32,300 bases of DNA from Ophiosphaerella korrae (Eukaryota > Ascomycota > Dothideomycetes > Pleosporales > Phaeosphaeriaceae), in assembly GCA_028456385.1 (NCBI GenBank), contig JALNQF010000420.1:1-32300 (forward strand), written 5' to 3'. The notes beneath the pieces are model-generated. The model worked only from the letters and a program-made list of their open reading frames with translations. It was not told the DNA's origin and ran no database searches. Positions 10,201-20,556 of this stretch are shown one piece after another. Within the stretch, counting starts at the first letter, position 1. Each line of letters opens with the position of its first letter. The position numbers and the translations under genes were made by a program.

Positions 10201-12887
10201 GACAAAGCCTGTGTAAATTACTAAGATTAAGACGAGAACACCTGCTCCGGCCATGGCTTGTGATGCAGTTTTTGTGACAGCTGCTGTCGTTCGAAAAATT
10301 GCGGCCATTACAAAGGTTGCAATATATGTAACCACTGGCAGCTTGTCAATATATCGATAATAAAGAAGCGGCTTCTAATATATGCTCACCAAAAAAGAGA
10401 AAAAATTGACCCGGAGTAGATCTTAGGCCGGCAAGAAAATACAGTACGATGTTGAAGACGGTGGCTTGCACAAACTTCACAGGAATGTCGGCAACAATGC
10501 CAGCTATAGCCTCGGTTGCTGGATGGTAGAATGCATATGAGTTATGCTTCTCTATAATTGGCCTTTGTGAATATAATCCACTGATCTCTCCAATTGAGGT
10601 GAGCGCATTGAATAGAACTGCCAGGAATAAGGCTGCCCCACGACCTTGGAATGAGGACGTTCCATCTGAGCGACCGTGATAGATGGAGCCGACAATAAGA
10701 GCTATAATAAGATTGAGACCTGCTTGTGTAGCTGTCGAAGCAACATCACCCCAGATTCGTTGGTATGCACGCTTGGTATTAAGCCGAACCTGCATAGGCA
10801 CGCTAATGAGGTATGGGGATTTGGGCCGAGAATGCTTAGCCTGTATAAACTTCTTTTGTTCCCTCAGCTGCCTGAGGGCTGTGTTCTCATTGGCTGGGTG
10901 TTGCTCTTCAAAGTCAGTAATTTCCTTCATGAGATTTTTGAATTCTTGCGAATCATGCCAGTACTTCTCGAAGTCCTCGGGAGACCTTGGAACTTTGCTC
11001 TCCATGCCATTTCGGGCTTGGCGCTCGAATGGATTGGTGATAGCAGTGAGGAAATCAGAGTCTGTCTGTCGGGCGGGGCAGTACCAGCCTTGTCGTTCAA
11101 AGTAGGCCTTAGCCATATCAGCGGGTCCGAAGTAGATTTGACGGCCTTCATAGAGGACGGTAGCTTTGTCGAATTGATTGTACACGCTCTGGCTGGCTTG
11201 ATAGATTGCTACCGCTGCAGCACCTTCTGTCATATCGGAACTGACTCTAAGTGCCTAACAACTGTTTAGCGGCTCTTCCTCCACTATGAATGTAGGATGG
11301 AAGGATTTTTGGTTATCCCGGCCTGAAAGGGATCGTAGCAATAGCCTGGGATATACTCATTTGAGACCGCCATAGTAGTCACCAGCTATTAAACGCGTTA
11401 TGGCAGGCTTTGATACGTTTCACTCACCTTCACGAATTTTAGTGCAGTTGCTGAGTCCAAACCGCGCGTCGCGTTATCCCACGATGCGAATGGCGCACCG
11501 GCAAGCATGCATTCAGCAATTGAAACGCGTTTTCTCTCACCACCCGAAACACCTCTAACAAAGTCATTTCCAACCTTGGTGTTGTACGTATGACTCAACC
11601 CAAGCACGGCCATGACAACCTGTGTGAGGAAACTTGAAAATTCTTGACGTGAAACCCCCATGGGTCTGTTGGAGGGAGTCCTGAGAGCAGCCGCGTGCTC
11701 TAGCGTTTGTCCTACTGTCAGATGTGGGAAATGTTTGTCGACCTCCTGATTATACACCATTTCGCCTTTGAATTCCTTGATCATCCTCTTCTGTGGAATT
11801 CCGTTGTAAGAAATAGTGGACTCATCAATGTCTAATCCATGCAGCTCGCCTGTCAGTGCTTTTAGCAGGGTACTGCAACCGCTGCCGGGACGTCCGAGTA
11901 CAATGCAAAGCTCACCAGCTTTGATAATACCATTAAAGTTATGCAAAATTTGCTTCCGTTCTGCTTTCCCGAAGTATTCTGCTGCCCGAAACGGCGCCAT
12001 AACAATATCAGCAACCGTTTTCTGCAGCTGTAGAACTTTTCCAGAACCGAAGACGTTAAGGCTCTTATACAAAACTGAGAGCTCTTTCATTTCAATACCT
12101 TCACGCTCAAGATTATGTCCTGTAGGAGCAGACAGGAGATTAGTCAAGCTCTCGTCAGATCGTTACATGGGAACAACGTACGGAACATCCTAAAGAATCT
12201 TGAGAGGTCAAAACTCTCGCTTGATGGATCAACAGTCGCATCACCAGGTTGTGCAATACTGATTTGTTGGGTAATCTTCTGCGATTGCGTTGTCAAAATC
12301 CGCTGAAGATCTCGAATGCCCTGATCATCAATCTCCGCGCGGGTAGCTCGACGTTCAAGCTTAGTATGATTGTGTTCCTCGCTTGAAAATCGATCGAGAA
12401 TAGATGACTCTTGACGCTTCTCTTGTTGTGTTTTCTTAAACTTATGCGCGACTGAATCTGTCGAGCTATACGACTCTTGCTTCTCAATCGGCTCGAGAGG
12501 TACCTCTTCCTCAATGAATTGTGGATTACTGTTAACCTGTGCTTCCTCCTCTTGCACGTTGTGATCGGTGACCGCATCCGCTTGGTCTTCCTTGTAGATC
12601 GGAGGATTTTGAGGTTTGCGGCTTGATTGTGAAGAGAAAAGACCATCCAGGGCGTGTATGGTGGGACTCTTCATCGGTCCTTCTATGTAATCATGATGAT
12701 CGCAGAAAGGACCAGAGCCATTATTTGTTGCTCTATTCGGATGGCCATCCGGATAATAAGTGACTCTATCTGAAAGTGTTCGGTGGGTGCCGTCCTCAAG
12801 ATGATTGCTAGAAGTTGCATGTAATGGCTGGAGGCATTCAGATGTCGATCGTGAGGCTCCGTCTTGATTCAAGCTTGACTCAGCCAT
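7275..12887 (-). CDS. PDR-type (ABCG full-size) multidrug ABC transporter
   Basis: Predicted plasma-membrane efflux pump for drugs, fungicides or plant toxins. Exons: 12182-12887, 11428-12119, 10390-11254, 9945-10334, 9876-9886, 9325-9812, 8999-9275, 8248-8877, 7806-8194, 7275-7752 (1641 aa). The start is the first ATG ([10 protein letters not shown]); the in-frame codon farther up is TTG. Order is the reverse topology NBD1-TMD1-NBD2-TMD2. NBD1 has Walker [10 protein letters not shown] (about 311-319, Cys replacing Lys as usual in PDR pumps), signature [10 protein letters not shown] and Walker B region [12 protein letters not shown]2 has GVSGAGKTT (about 1004-1012), the degenerate signature LNVEQRK and [13 protein letters not shown]. 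The N-terminal region before NBD1 is about 235 residues, long and charged. The 9276-9324 intron uses a GC donor (GCAAGT); exon five is 11 nt. Introns of 173 and 121 nt (11255-11427, 8878-8998) stand out against the 49-63 nt norm of this gene. Confidence 0.94.
9276..9324 (-). other. GC-AG intron in the PDR transporter
   Basis: The minus strand reads CAGCA|GCAAGT at the donor and a CTGAC branch point 11 nt before the AATAG|GGACC acceptor (49 nt). Splicing here restores [13 protein letters not shown], the conserved PDR motif. No GT donor gives an in-frame join: the nearby GTCACA leaves the wrong phase. Confidence 0.8.
9876..9886 (-). other. 11-nt microexon in the PDR transporter
   Basis: Between introns 9887-9944 (GTAAGT...ATAG) and 9813-9875 (GTAAGT...CTAG) lie only 11 coding bases. 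Joined to the flanks they give cat-gtc-tgg-aga-aat-ttc-ggc, that is HVWRNFG, which matches the conserved PDR stretch after NBD1's membrane domain. Without this exon the frame is lost. Confidence 0.85.
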
Positions 12888-13997
12888 AGTTGCTTGTAAG
12901 CCGCGTTGTATGAGAATCAAAAGGGTCTCTTATGAATCTAATGGATCATGATGATGTCTCAGTATCTATAGTTGCGCAATATCAGTAGATAATGTTGAGA
13001 GGAATCATCCTAAGCATACGGAGATCGAGCACCACCGAGGCCCCGTGGTTGGTTTAGCGCTAAGTACGGACGAATTTGACAGGAAGGAACTTTAGTAGCT
13101 GATAGACCAATGACGGAAGGTAAAGGCACTCTATCCGCACGCTTATTGCAATGGTGTTGATCCGGACCACAACTTTAGACGCGTGGTTTCGTGGGCCAAG
13201 GACAAAAACGGAGACAAAGAATGGGCAGCTATGACGAAGGGGGATCCGGAAGGTCCGCAATACGTAGAGGGATTACACGTCTACAAAAAGGCGTTGAAGA
13301 TCTGACTGTGTCCGGGACGCGGAGGCACAAAGAGGCACAAAGCCGCAAAACCAGACTTTGTATATGAATAAATTTGGCTGCAGGACAGGATGCATGTTGC
13401 CAGAAAGGAGATGGGAGACAAGCATAATGATTAGCTGTAAATTTGGTTGGAATGTCCTGTACCGGGCTAACAAAGTAGTCGCTCGAAATATGCTACGGAT
13501 TACATCAAAGACAATTCAACTAGTTGTAAGAGTATCTGTCCTCGCCCCCAGATGCTGTCATGTGGCGCAGTAATTGCAAACCTCGGACAATCGGACAAAA
13601 CCATCATTGTCGTTGGTTTCGAAACTGGAGATTCGCTCGTAGACATAAGCCTTATGTGCGCGTCTCGTGCGAAGCACGTCCCTCAGCCCGGCGTACAGTT
13701 GTCACCACGATGACGTATCAATATTGGCCAATTCCTATGGACAATTGCATATGCATGTGTCGTTAGTCAACTAGTGAAGGTATTCTGAACTCAACCCTTC
13801 ATGCTGACGCGCCTCGAGGGCCTACAATACATTGTGCCAAGTTCTCATACTACTGGAGTAGTCAAGTGGTCGGAAAACGTCTCAGGGTCTCGGACTACAC
13901 TGGCCCCGAGCTAACAAGGTGGTGTGCGCTTGGGTGCTGTCGCCATGTGGTAGCGTGTTGTCGCGGCTACCAACACCACGCAACTGATACATGGGCC
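12888..13997. other. Intergenic region: PDR transporter promoter side and 3' flank of TIP41
   Basis: No supported gene on either strand. Possible regulatory sites are a palindrome ATTGGCCAAT (13723-13732) with CCAAT on both strands, a nearby CRE half-site TGACGT (13711-13716), and a short direct repeat GAGGCACAAA at about 13322-13341. I found no clean TATA box close to the transporter start and no copy of the yeast pleiotropic drug response element. Confidence 0.4.
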
Positions 13998-14807
13998 TCA
14001 TGGAAGCTTCAAGCCGTCAGTACTTTGCTCTACAATCGGTATGTGTTCGGCTAATCGATTCGGATCGCGCATGATGGCAAGCACATCTTCCTTCCTGCCT
14101 GCAAGCTTTTTTCGCACCTCTTCGTAAGGTGCTTCTCGGGCAGTGTATTCTCTGATGACCTCGTCAGTGCCGAATTCGACGTAGACCCGTGTATCGCGAA
14201 TCCTGAAAACAACGTTGTCTAGTCGCATGAAGAAGCGCACAAGGAGAAGCAGACGGGCGGGCATGACTCTGATTTTACACGACAGCATTGCAATACCGTT
14301 GTCGGCCAGCTCGTCTTCGTAGAGCATGACTTCGTCGAAAAAGTGTATGGGATCGGGGCGTTTCAGCAATTCAAGCGGGATGCAGCTCTGAGTAGATTGC
14401 AGGGCAGGCGTGGGGGGCGTGGTGCCTTTGTAATCTGTGCTGTAGGACCAGTCAAAGGGCTTGACGACTTCCTTGATGTCCTCGAACTGCTTCTGGCGGT
14501 TCTGCTGCCACTCCTTGGAATAGGCGACTTTGAACATGTGCTCGCCGGTCTTGTCCACGCGGTCCAGTGCATCAAACGCGTTGAACTCGATGAACCAGCT
14601 GCTTGGGGCGTGGTGGATGCGCGCGATGTTGTCGCCGAATATCATCTCTGGCGGTGTTATACCGAGTTTTTTGGTCATGTTGTCGATGGGGCCAGCTTTG
14701 AGGATGGGCAGCTTGCGCGTCGTGATTGTGAAGCGGCCCTTTGTGATACATGTGTCGGCATCATGCCCCGGGGCAGCCGTGTCGGCGGGTGCGCCGTTGA
14801 GCGACAT
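13998..14807 (-). CDS. TIP41: TIP41-like protein (TORC1/PP2A pathway regulator)
   Basis: Uninterrupted 269-residue reading frame. TIP41 proteins bind the PP2A regulator Tap42 or PP2A-type phosphatases and transmit TORC1 and nutrient signals in the cytoplasm. The hallmark core is present: MIFGDN near residue 56, [23 protein letters not shown], then [19 protein letters not shown] and [20 protein letters not shown] followed by [11 protein letters not shown]. The length is like that of compact TIP41 proteins such as the fission-yeast one. The ATG at 14807 is the first in frame and lies 183 bp from the divergent Aurora kinase start, so both probably share a promoter. Identification is firm. Confidence 0.95.
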   Translation of the reverse strand: MSLNGAPADTAAPGHDADTCITKGRFTITTRKLPILKAGPIDNMTKKLGITPPEMIFGDNIARIHHAPSSWFIEFNAFDALDRVDKTGEHMFKVAYSKEWQQNRQKQFEDIKEVVKPFDWSYSTDYKGTTPPTPALQSTQSCIPLELLKRPDPIHFFDEVMLYEDELADNGIAMLSCKIRVMPARLLLLVRFFMRLDNVVFRIRDTRVYVEFGTDEVIREYTAREAPYEEVRKKLAGRKEDVLAIMRDPNRLAEHIPIVEQSTDGLKLP

Positions 14808-14990
14808 GGTAAAGGAGGCGACAGGTGTGGATGCAGAGGGCAGCAGTCTCAGACACGGGGTGGGGCTGGAGGAGGGGGGAGGAGGGGGGGAGGAGGTCGG
14901 CAGGCTGAGGCGCCGATGGCTGTGTGGCTGTTTCCCATAGCAACGGCGCTTGTTTGCCGCTGTCTGATCAACCCAGCACTTCCAGCCAGC
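14808..14990. promoter_or_regulatory. Shared divergent promoter of TIP41 and the Aurora kinase
   Basis: Only 183 bp separate the two divergent start codons, or 231 bp if the kinase starts at 15039. The segment has a G-rich run (GGAGGGGGGAGG-like, about 14868-14895) and no clear TATA box on either side. Confidence 0.55.
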
Positions 14991-16333
14991 ATGCCTTCAA
15001 CAACACCGCCCTTCGTTATACCTACCTGCAGCACCGCAATGGAGGTCGCCAATCTCGAAGCTGCCTTTGAGCGCATCACCGTCACCGACGAGAACGACAG
15101 CCACGTCTCGGCGACGGCCACCTACCACAAGTCCAAGGTATGCCGTGCTGTCCATGGTACCGGATGCCCATCTAACCCAGCCCAGACTGCCTCCCTCTCC
15201 ACCACTGTATCGTTAAATGGCCTGTCATCCTCAACATCGGCCGCCAATCGCATGAAACTGCCCCATCAAATACCCCTCCAGAAACTTGCAACCACAAATG
15301 CCAGCAAGAATGCCGCCAACATCGCAAAGGTCTCCGTTACAGCAACCGCCAGCCGCACCTCTGAGCTCAATCCCACCCACCGCCGCACTCTGACCGAACC
15401 GGCCCTCTACGTCAACCCATCGACTCCAAAGGCCTGGCACCTTGGCATGTTTGAAATTGGCAAGCCGCTGGGAAAAGGCAAATTCGGACGCGTCTACCTT
15501 GCCAAAGAAAAGTCTTCAGGTTTTGTTTGTGCCCTCAAAGTGCTGCACAAGTCGGAGCTCCAGCAAGGCAAAGTCGAAAAGCAAGTACGGCGAGAGATCG
15601 AGATCCAGTCACACTTGGCACACCCCAACATTCTCCGTCTCTTTGGACATTTCCACGACGCAAAGCGTGTCTTCTTGATCCTAGAATTTGCTGGCCAGGG
15701 TGAGCTTTACAAGCATCTGCGCCGTGAGCAACGCTTTCCCGAATGGAAGGCAGCACAATATATCGCCCAAATGGCAGCGGCACTGAAGTATCTGCATAAG
15801 AAGCACGTTATGCATAGAGACATTAAGCCCGAGAATATTCTCGTGGGCGTTCATGGTGAAATCAAAATCAGCGACTTTGGCTGGTCGGTCCATGCGCCCA
15901 ACAACCGTCGCAACACTATGTGCGGCACCCTCGACTATCTGCCGCCGGAGATGCTGAGAGGAGGCGGTAAAGACAACTTCTATAGCGAAAAGGTAGATTT
16001 GTGGAGTTTAGGCGTGTTGACATATGAGTTCTTGGTTGGCGAGGCGCCATTTGAAGACACACAAGTCATGACGCAAAGGAAGATTGCGAGGGGAGAGTAT
16101 ACCGTACCAAGCTTCATCAGCTCTGAAGCTAAGGACTTGATTAAACGAGTAAGTCTCACGTGTCCTACACCAGGTCAGTTGTCACTGCTAACAGGCTGTA
16201 GTTACTTGTTCTTGATCCAGAGAAGCGAATTGCTCTTGAAGACGTTGAACGACATCCTTGGATTGTCAAGCACTGCAAGAGTAGTCGTGTGCAAGTCGGC
16301 AATCGGACAAGTTCCGAGTGCGAGACGTATTGA
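14991..16333 (+). CDS. Aurora-type mitotic serine/threonine kinase
   Basis: Likely catalytic subunit of the chromosomal passenger complex (Ipl1/Ark1 type), which corrects kinetochore attachment. Exons are 14991-15137, 15186-16148 and 16202-16333 (413 aa). The 16149-16201 intron is required: it restores [21 protein letters not shown]. The 15138-15185 intron is likely (GTATGC, branch CTAAC, CAG), but it is 48 nt and open, so retention would only add 16 residues. Kinase landmarks: [36 protein letters not shown] and [15 protein letters not shown], where the activation-loop Thr and the LDYLPPEM motif are typical of Aurora. A Ser/Thr-rich N-terminal tail precedes the domain. Start could be 14991 or 15039 ([11 protein letters not shown]); both contexts are good. 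The gene converges on ATP23 with 328 bp between the stops. Confidence 0.93.
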
Positions 16334-16661
16334 GATGGCATCAAGATCCGACGATTTGGGTGAATCTGTTGAATGTGTGTCATGTAAGAAGGCGAAGAGG
16401 CGTTTTGGTGGCGAAGAGGATCACTCCCGATGATGGCCGGGCTGCATTTTTTCGGCGTTCTGGACGGGTTCTACAGCTTTGGGGCGTTCTGCATCGGGTA
16501 TGCAGCATTTGCGTTGATGAAGCAACGCAATGAGATCAAGTTTATCATCCTCGACTTGTATACACGGAGTGTGATTTGTGATACGAACAGACTACTTCGA
16601 AATAGCTATACCCCCAAACGCCGTCGCTATGCAATTCTTGTGCGATACCAAGCCAGATTTG

Positions 16662-17390
16662 CTACCGATATATTTCGTCAAACGGCCGCGTATCCCGGAA
16701 ACACCCTTCCCATACCTGGTTGACAATCTCGCCAGCATGAGCCTCGTCCTTGATGCCAGGCCGTGCCATCATGGACAAGGTCGCTCTTCTTCGCACACAC
16801 TGCTGCAACTGTTCGGTGATGCGCCATTGATTCCTGGTAAAGAACTCTCGGGAGAATCTGCACTCGCCACTCAGTGTGCTAGCTCTGATTTCCAAGCAGG
16901 CCTGATGCCGAAGATTGTGGTTCTCGACGTTGAATTTCAAATGGTCCCAGGCGTGGACCATTTCATGGGCCATGGTGTCTTCCTGGTGTCCGCGATTGCG
17001 GAATTTGTTGGCGCACAGTAGGATGCCGTGGTCGAGGCTGAAGCCGCCGGACTGCTCGTTGGTGCACATACGACATAGGATGTTGTTGTTGTTCAAGTCG
17101 CCGCCAAGTTTGCTGACTTCGTCGCGGAGGAATCGCACCACGGGCGAGTATTGCAGAAGGTAGGCTCGGTTGTCTTCGCAGCGCCGGCATATGGCATCGG
17201 CCTTGAGCTCGTCCATCTCGGCAAAGTAATTGTTTTCGAGCTGGACATCGCGCGAGGCGGTCATGCGGCCGAGCATGATGGAGAAGGTGCTTGACCAGTT
17301 GTAGTAGATGGGGTCGAGCTTCTTGGGCGGCGGGGGCTGCGCCATTGCTGCGGCGGATGCGCCGCCGGGGGCTGCCTCTGGATTGGGCAT
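16662..17390 (-). CDS. ATP23: Mitochondrial inner membrane metalloprotease Atp23
   Basis: Predicted zinc protease of the intermembrane space. Atp23 processes the Atp6 precursor and assists F1Fo-ATP synthase assembly. Single exon, 242 aa. The catalytic motif is HEMVH at residues 142-146 (HExxH), followed by AWDHLKF and the family block [13 protein letters not shown]. The many Cys residues (about 68, 71, 106, 109, 126, 165, 177, 198, 230) fit the disulfide-rich family. The frame is open far upstream on the minus strand, but that part is antisense to the glutamate 5-kinase. The ATG at 17390 is chosen because homology and composition change there. An alternative Met (residue 16) would shorten the tail. 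There is no obvious classical targeting peptide. Confidence 0.94.
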   Translation of the reverse strand: MPNPEAAPGGASAAAMAQPPPPKKLDPIYYNWSSTFSIMLGRMTASRDVQLENNYFAEMDELKADAICRRCEDNRAYLLQYSPVVRFLRDEVSKLGGDLNNNNILCRMCTNEQSGGFSLDHGILLCANKFRNRGHQEDTMAHEMVHAWDHLKFNVENHNLRHQACLEIRASTLSGECRFSREFFTRNQWRITEQLQQCVRRRATLSMMARPGIKDEAHAGEIVNQVWEGCFRDTRPFDEIYR

Positions 17391-17594
17391 GTTGGTGGCG
17401 GTGTGGGCGTGTAGGTGCGTGGATGCGTGGGTGGGTGCATGTGGGTGAGGAAGAGAAGATGCTGGCTGGCGACAGGCCAATTGTGGGAGCCAATCGGAGT
17501 GCAGCTGGGAGCGAGCGAGTTCGGAGAAGAGAACTCGTAGGAAGACTGGACTGCTGAACTTCTGGCCGCACTCCCACGGACAGACACAACCCTC
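17391..17594. promoter_or_regulatory. Shared divergent promoter of ATP23 and glutamate 5-kinase
   Basis: 204 bp lie between the two divergent ATG codons. The segment has a run of TG/GTGG repeats on the plus strand (17395-17450) and no obvious TATA box. Confidence 0.5.
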
Positions 17595-19115
17595 ATGGCG
17601 GTGCACATGCGCAAGCTGCCCGGCCAGCTGACCATTGTCATCAAGCTGGGCACGTCGTCGATTGTGGACGAAAAGACGCACCAGCCGCTGCTCTCCATCC
17701 TGTCGCTGATTGTCGAGACGGCATGCCGGCTGCGCGCCGACGGCCACCGCGTCGTCATTGTCTCCTCGGGGGCAATTGGCGTGGGCCTGCGGCGCATGAA
17801 GCTGCCCCGGCGGCCCAAGCATCTGCCGCAGGTGCAAGCCCTCGCGGCAATTAGGCAGTGCCGGCTGATGTCGCTCTGGGACCAGTTGTTTGGCAACCTG
17901 CAGCAGCCCATCGCCTAGGTGCTGCTCACGCGCAACGACATTGCCGACCGCACGCAGCACCAGAATGCGCAGAACGCCTTCATCGAGCTGCTGGGCATGG
18001 GCGTCATTCCCATTGTCAACGAGAACGACACCCTGGCCGTCACCGAGATCAAGTTTGGCGACAACGACACCCTGAGCGCCATCACCGCCGGCATGGTGCA
18101 GGCCGACTACCTGTTCCTCATGACCGACGTCGACTGTCTCTACGATAAGAACCCGCGCTCGCACCCGGACGCCCAGCCCATTGCCGTCGTCGACGACATC
18201 GCCGACCTGGCCGCCGACGTCACCTCTGCTGGCAGCGCCCTGGGCACCGGCGGCATGAGCACCAAGATTGTCGCCGCCCGCCTGGCCACCAGCGCCGGCG
18301 TCACGACCGTCATCACCAAGAGCAGCCACCCAGGCAACATCGCCGCCATCATCCGCCACGCCGAGCGCGAGCGCAAGACCGACGAACACGCCGACGCCGA
18401 CCACCGCCCTGCGACGCCGCCAGTAGACCCCGAGCCCGTGCCCCTCCACACCCGCTTCCTCCCCATCGCGCATCCCATCCGCGACCGCTACTTCTGGATC
18501 CTGCACGGCCTCGCTCCTCACGGATCCATATACATTGACCAGGGCGCCTGGCACGCCCTCCATGACAAGGCCGGCCTGCTGCCCGTGGGCATTGTGCATG
18601 TCGACGGCCACTTTGCACAGCAGGAGGCTGTTCGCGTAGTCGTGGTCAAGCGACTGCCCAAGCCCTCTTCCCCCTCCTCCCCCTCCTCGTCGCAGCCAGC
18701 CTCCCAACCCACCACCCCAGCCGCATCCTCTCACTCGGTACACGCTCCCATCCCCGTGCGCCACCCCCTACCACCCACACCATCATATCTAAGCCCGCAG
18801 CGCCCTGCTTTCGAACACACCCAGTCCTCGAGCAGCCAAATCATATCTCCACCGCCGTACGAGCTCCACAATCCAGCGCCCCTCGAAATTGGGCGAGCAG
18901 TTGTGAATTACTCGGCAACCGAAATCAGGAGGATCATGGGTCTGCATTCCACCCAGATCAGAGAAGCGCTGGGCTACGCTGACAGTGAATACGTGGCCCT
19001 CCGGGAGAACATCGCATTTGCAGACCGGGAGAGGAGTAGGCCTTCGACGCCAGATCACAGGCTAGCGGACCGAAAAGGAAACGGTACGGTAGCCGAGGGA
19101 ATTGAGCTGCATTGA
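17595..19115 (+). CDS. PRO1: Glutamate 5-kinase (gamma-glutamyl kinase) interrupted by an in-frame TAG
   Basis: Family function: ATP-dependent phosphorylation of glutamate, the first step of proline synthesis, in the cytosol. The frame has 507 codons with a single internal stop at codon 108 (17916-17918). On both sides it matches the family without a frame change. Before the stop: [49 protein letters not shown]. After it: [51 protein letters not shown] and [12 protein letters not shown], then a C-terminal PUA-like domain ([17 protein letters not shown]). The family normally has QPIAQVLLTRND, so TAG replaces CAG. The usually conserved Gly of AAxGQ is Arg87 (AGG). No splice pair removes the stop. 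It is either a nonsense allele, a decayed copy or a base-call error. Start ATG 17595 fits the family N-terminus. It converges on AFG1 with 111 bp between stops. Confidence 0.9.
17916..17918 (+). other. In-frame amber codon in the glutamate 5-kinase gene
   Basis: TAG follows cag-ccc-atc-gcc and precedes gtg-ctg-ctc. The same frame (phase of 17595) continues to 19115, so this is a point change, not an indel. The context lacks the CTA or CARYYA downstream motifs linked to efficient readthrough. Confidence 0.9.
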
Positions 19116-19226
19116 CTTTCTTCAGCGTGCTGGTTTTTATTGGATAGACAAACATTTCTCATCAACATGTTAGATGTTAGATGTACATACAGGCTCTGGT
19201 TTGGTGATTGCCCTTAAATTAAATTC

Positions 19227-20517
19227 TTACATACTATCCTCTCGCCATCGGCTCCTAACTCTCTGCCACCCCTCCATCTCCTGCTTGCCGCCTTTCTTCT
19301 CCATGCCCAAACCCCTCTCCACCCACTCCTGACTGCCCATCTCGCTCAATCTCGACAGTGCTCTCGCAAACGCAAATCTCTCCTCGTCGCCACTGAATAT
19401 ACTGCTATTCTTCAGCATGCTCATGTTCATGCCCAGGTCATCCATGAGGTTACGCATTACATCTGAAACGGCTTCGTCGTGAGTATGCGTCGACGATGAC
19501 GCCGACTTGGACAAGTCACCGGCCTTGGCCGAAGCAGCGACCGCCTCGTTGAGTTCAGATTGGTCGAGGAAGAGAGAGGTCAAAGGGACTGCGGTTGTCA
19601 TGACAAGTTTGGCCTATACATACACATCATTAGCAAACTTTGGTCCTTGTCTTGGACATTCTTTCCAACCAAAACTCACCCTCGACTCATAAATGGCATC
19701 AATAAAGGTGATAAACCTCCTGGCTAGATCTCTGCTCTTGTGATTCATACCAGGAATTTGTGTTACAATAAAGGCTTCGTAGTTTCGGGTCAATTCCAGG
19801 TAATCGGCTGCGCCCGTTGCTCGACCTATGATGTCGTCGAATGTGAACCATGCGCATTTCCCACTGGCTCTTGGGACTTCAATCTCCCTGCCCCAGACTC
19901 GATGCGTAGCACGGTGCGGCGGGTCGTTTTCGAAATCGCCGAGGAAGCGGAACCAGCGATCTGCGTGTGTCTGTGCGGATACATCAAGAGGATGGTGATA
20001 GACGCCGGATGGTGGGCGTGGGATTTTGCGGTAGTCGGTGTCAGAGTCGAGGTTTAGCACTGTCAGGCGCTGTTTGAGGAGATTGATACACGGTATGAAA
20101 GACTCTCGTTGTATACCGTTCTTGTAGAGATCGTTTGGATGTCGATTCGAGGTTGTGACTATCACTGTGCCGTGTGCCATGAGAGATTCGATGAGGCGGC
20201 GCAATATCATAGCGTCTGCAACGTCGGTGCATTGGAACTCGTCAAAACAGAGGACCGAGGATCGCTCTGCTATGCCGGCTGCGACAAAGGGAATGGCGTC
20301 TATATCATTGCCATGCTGCATTTTCATCTTGTGTAGGTCTTTGTGCACGCTTTGCATGAAGGCATGGAAGTGGATGCGCGTCTTGCGCGTGATATTTGGG
20401 GGGAGTGTATCGAAGAATAAATCCATCATCATGGTTTTGCCAGAGCCTACATCGCCATACATATATATGCCCTTTGGCAGGTTCTCAGCGATTGGTGGGA
20501 GGGGAGACGAAGTTGGT

Positions 20518-20556
<39 letters not shown>

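Noticed and set aside
3211..12887. Secondary-metabolite or carbohydrate-use gene cluster built on the beta-glucosidase and PDR pump
   Set aside because: No synthase, tailoring enzyme, sugar transporter or pathway regulator is present; the two genes are 1.4 kb apart with separate promoters.
14343..14990. Plus-strand extension of the Aurora kinase frame by over 200 codons
   Set aside because: It reads antisense through the conserved TIP41 core, and the kinase N-terminus starts naturally at 14991 or 15039.
17858..17935. An intron that would remove the TAG of the glutamate 5-kinase
   Set aside because: Conserved residues run without gap on both sides of the stop, and no GT...AG pair with a branch point keeps the frame.
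16662..18764. 700-codon minus-strand frame that would fuse a long N-terminal part to Atp23
   Set aside because: Everything upstream of 17390 is antisense to the conserved glutamate 5-kinase and has the low-complexity look of GC-rich antisense reading.
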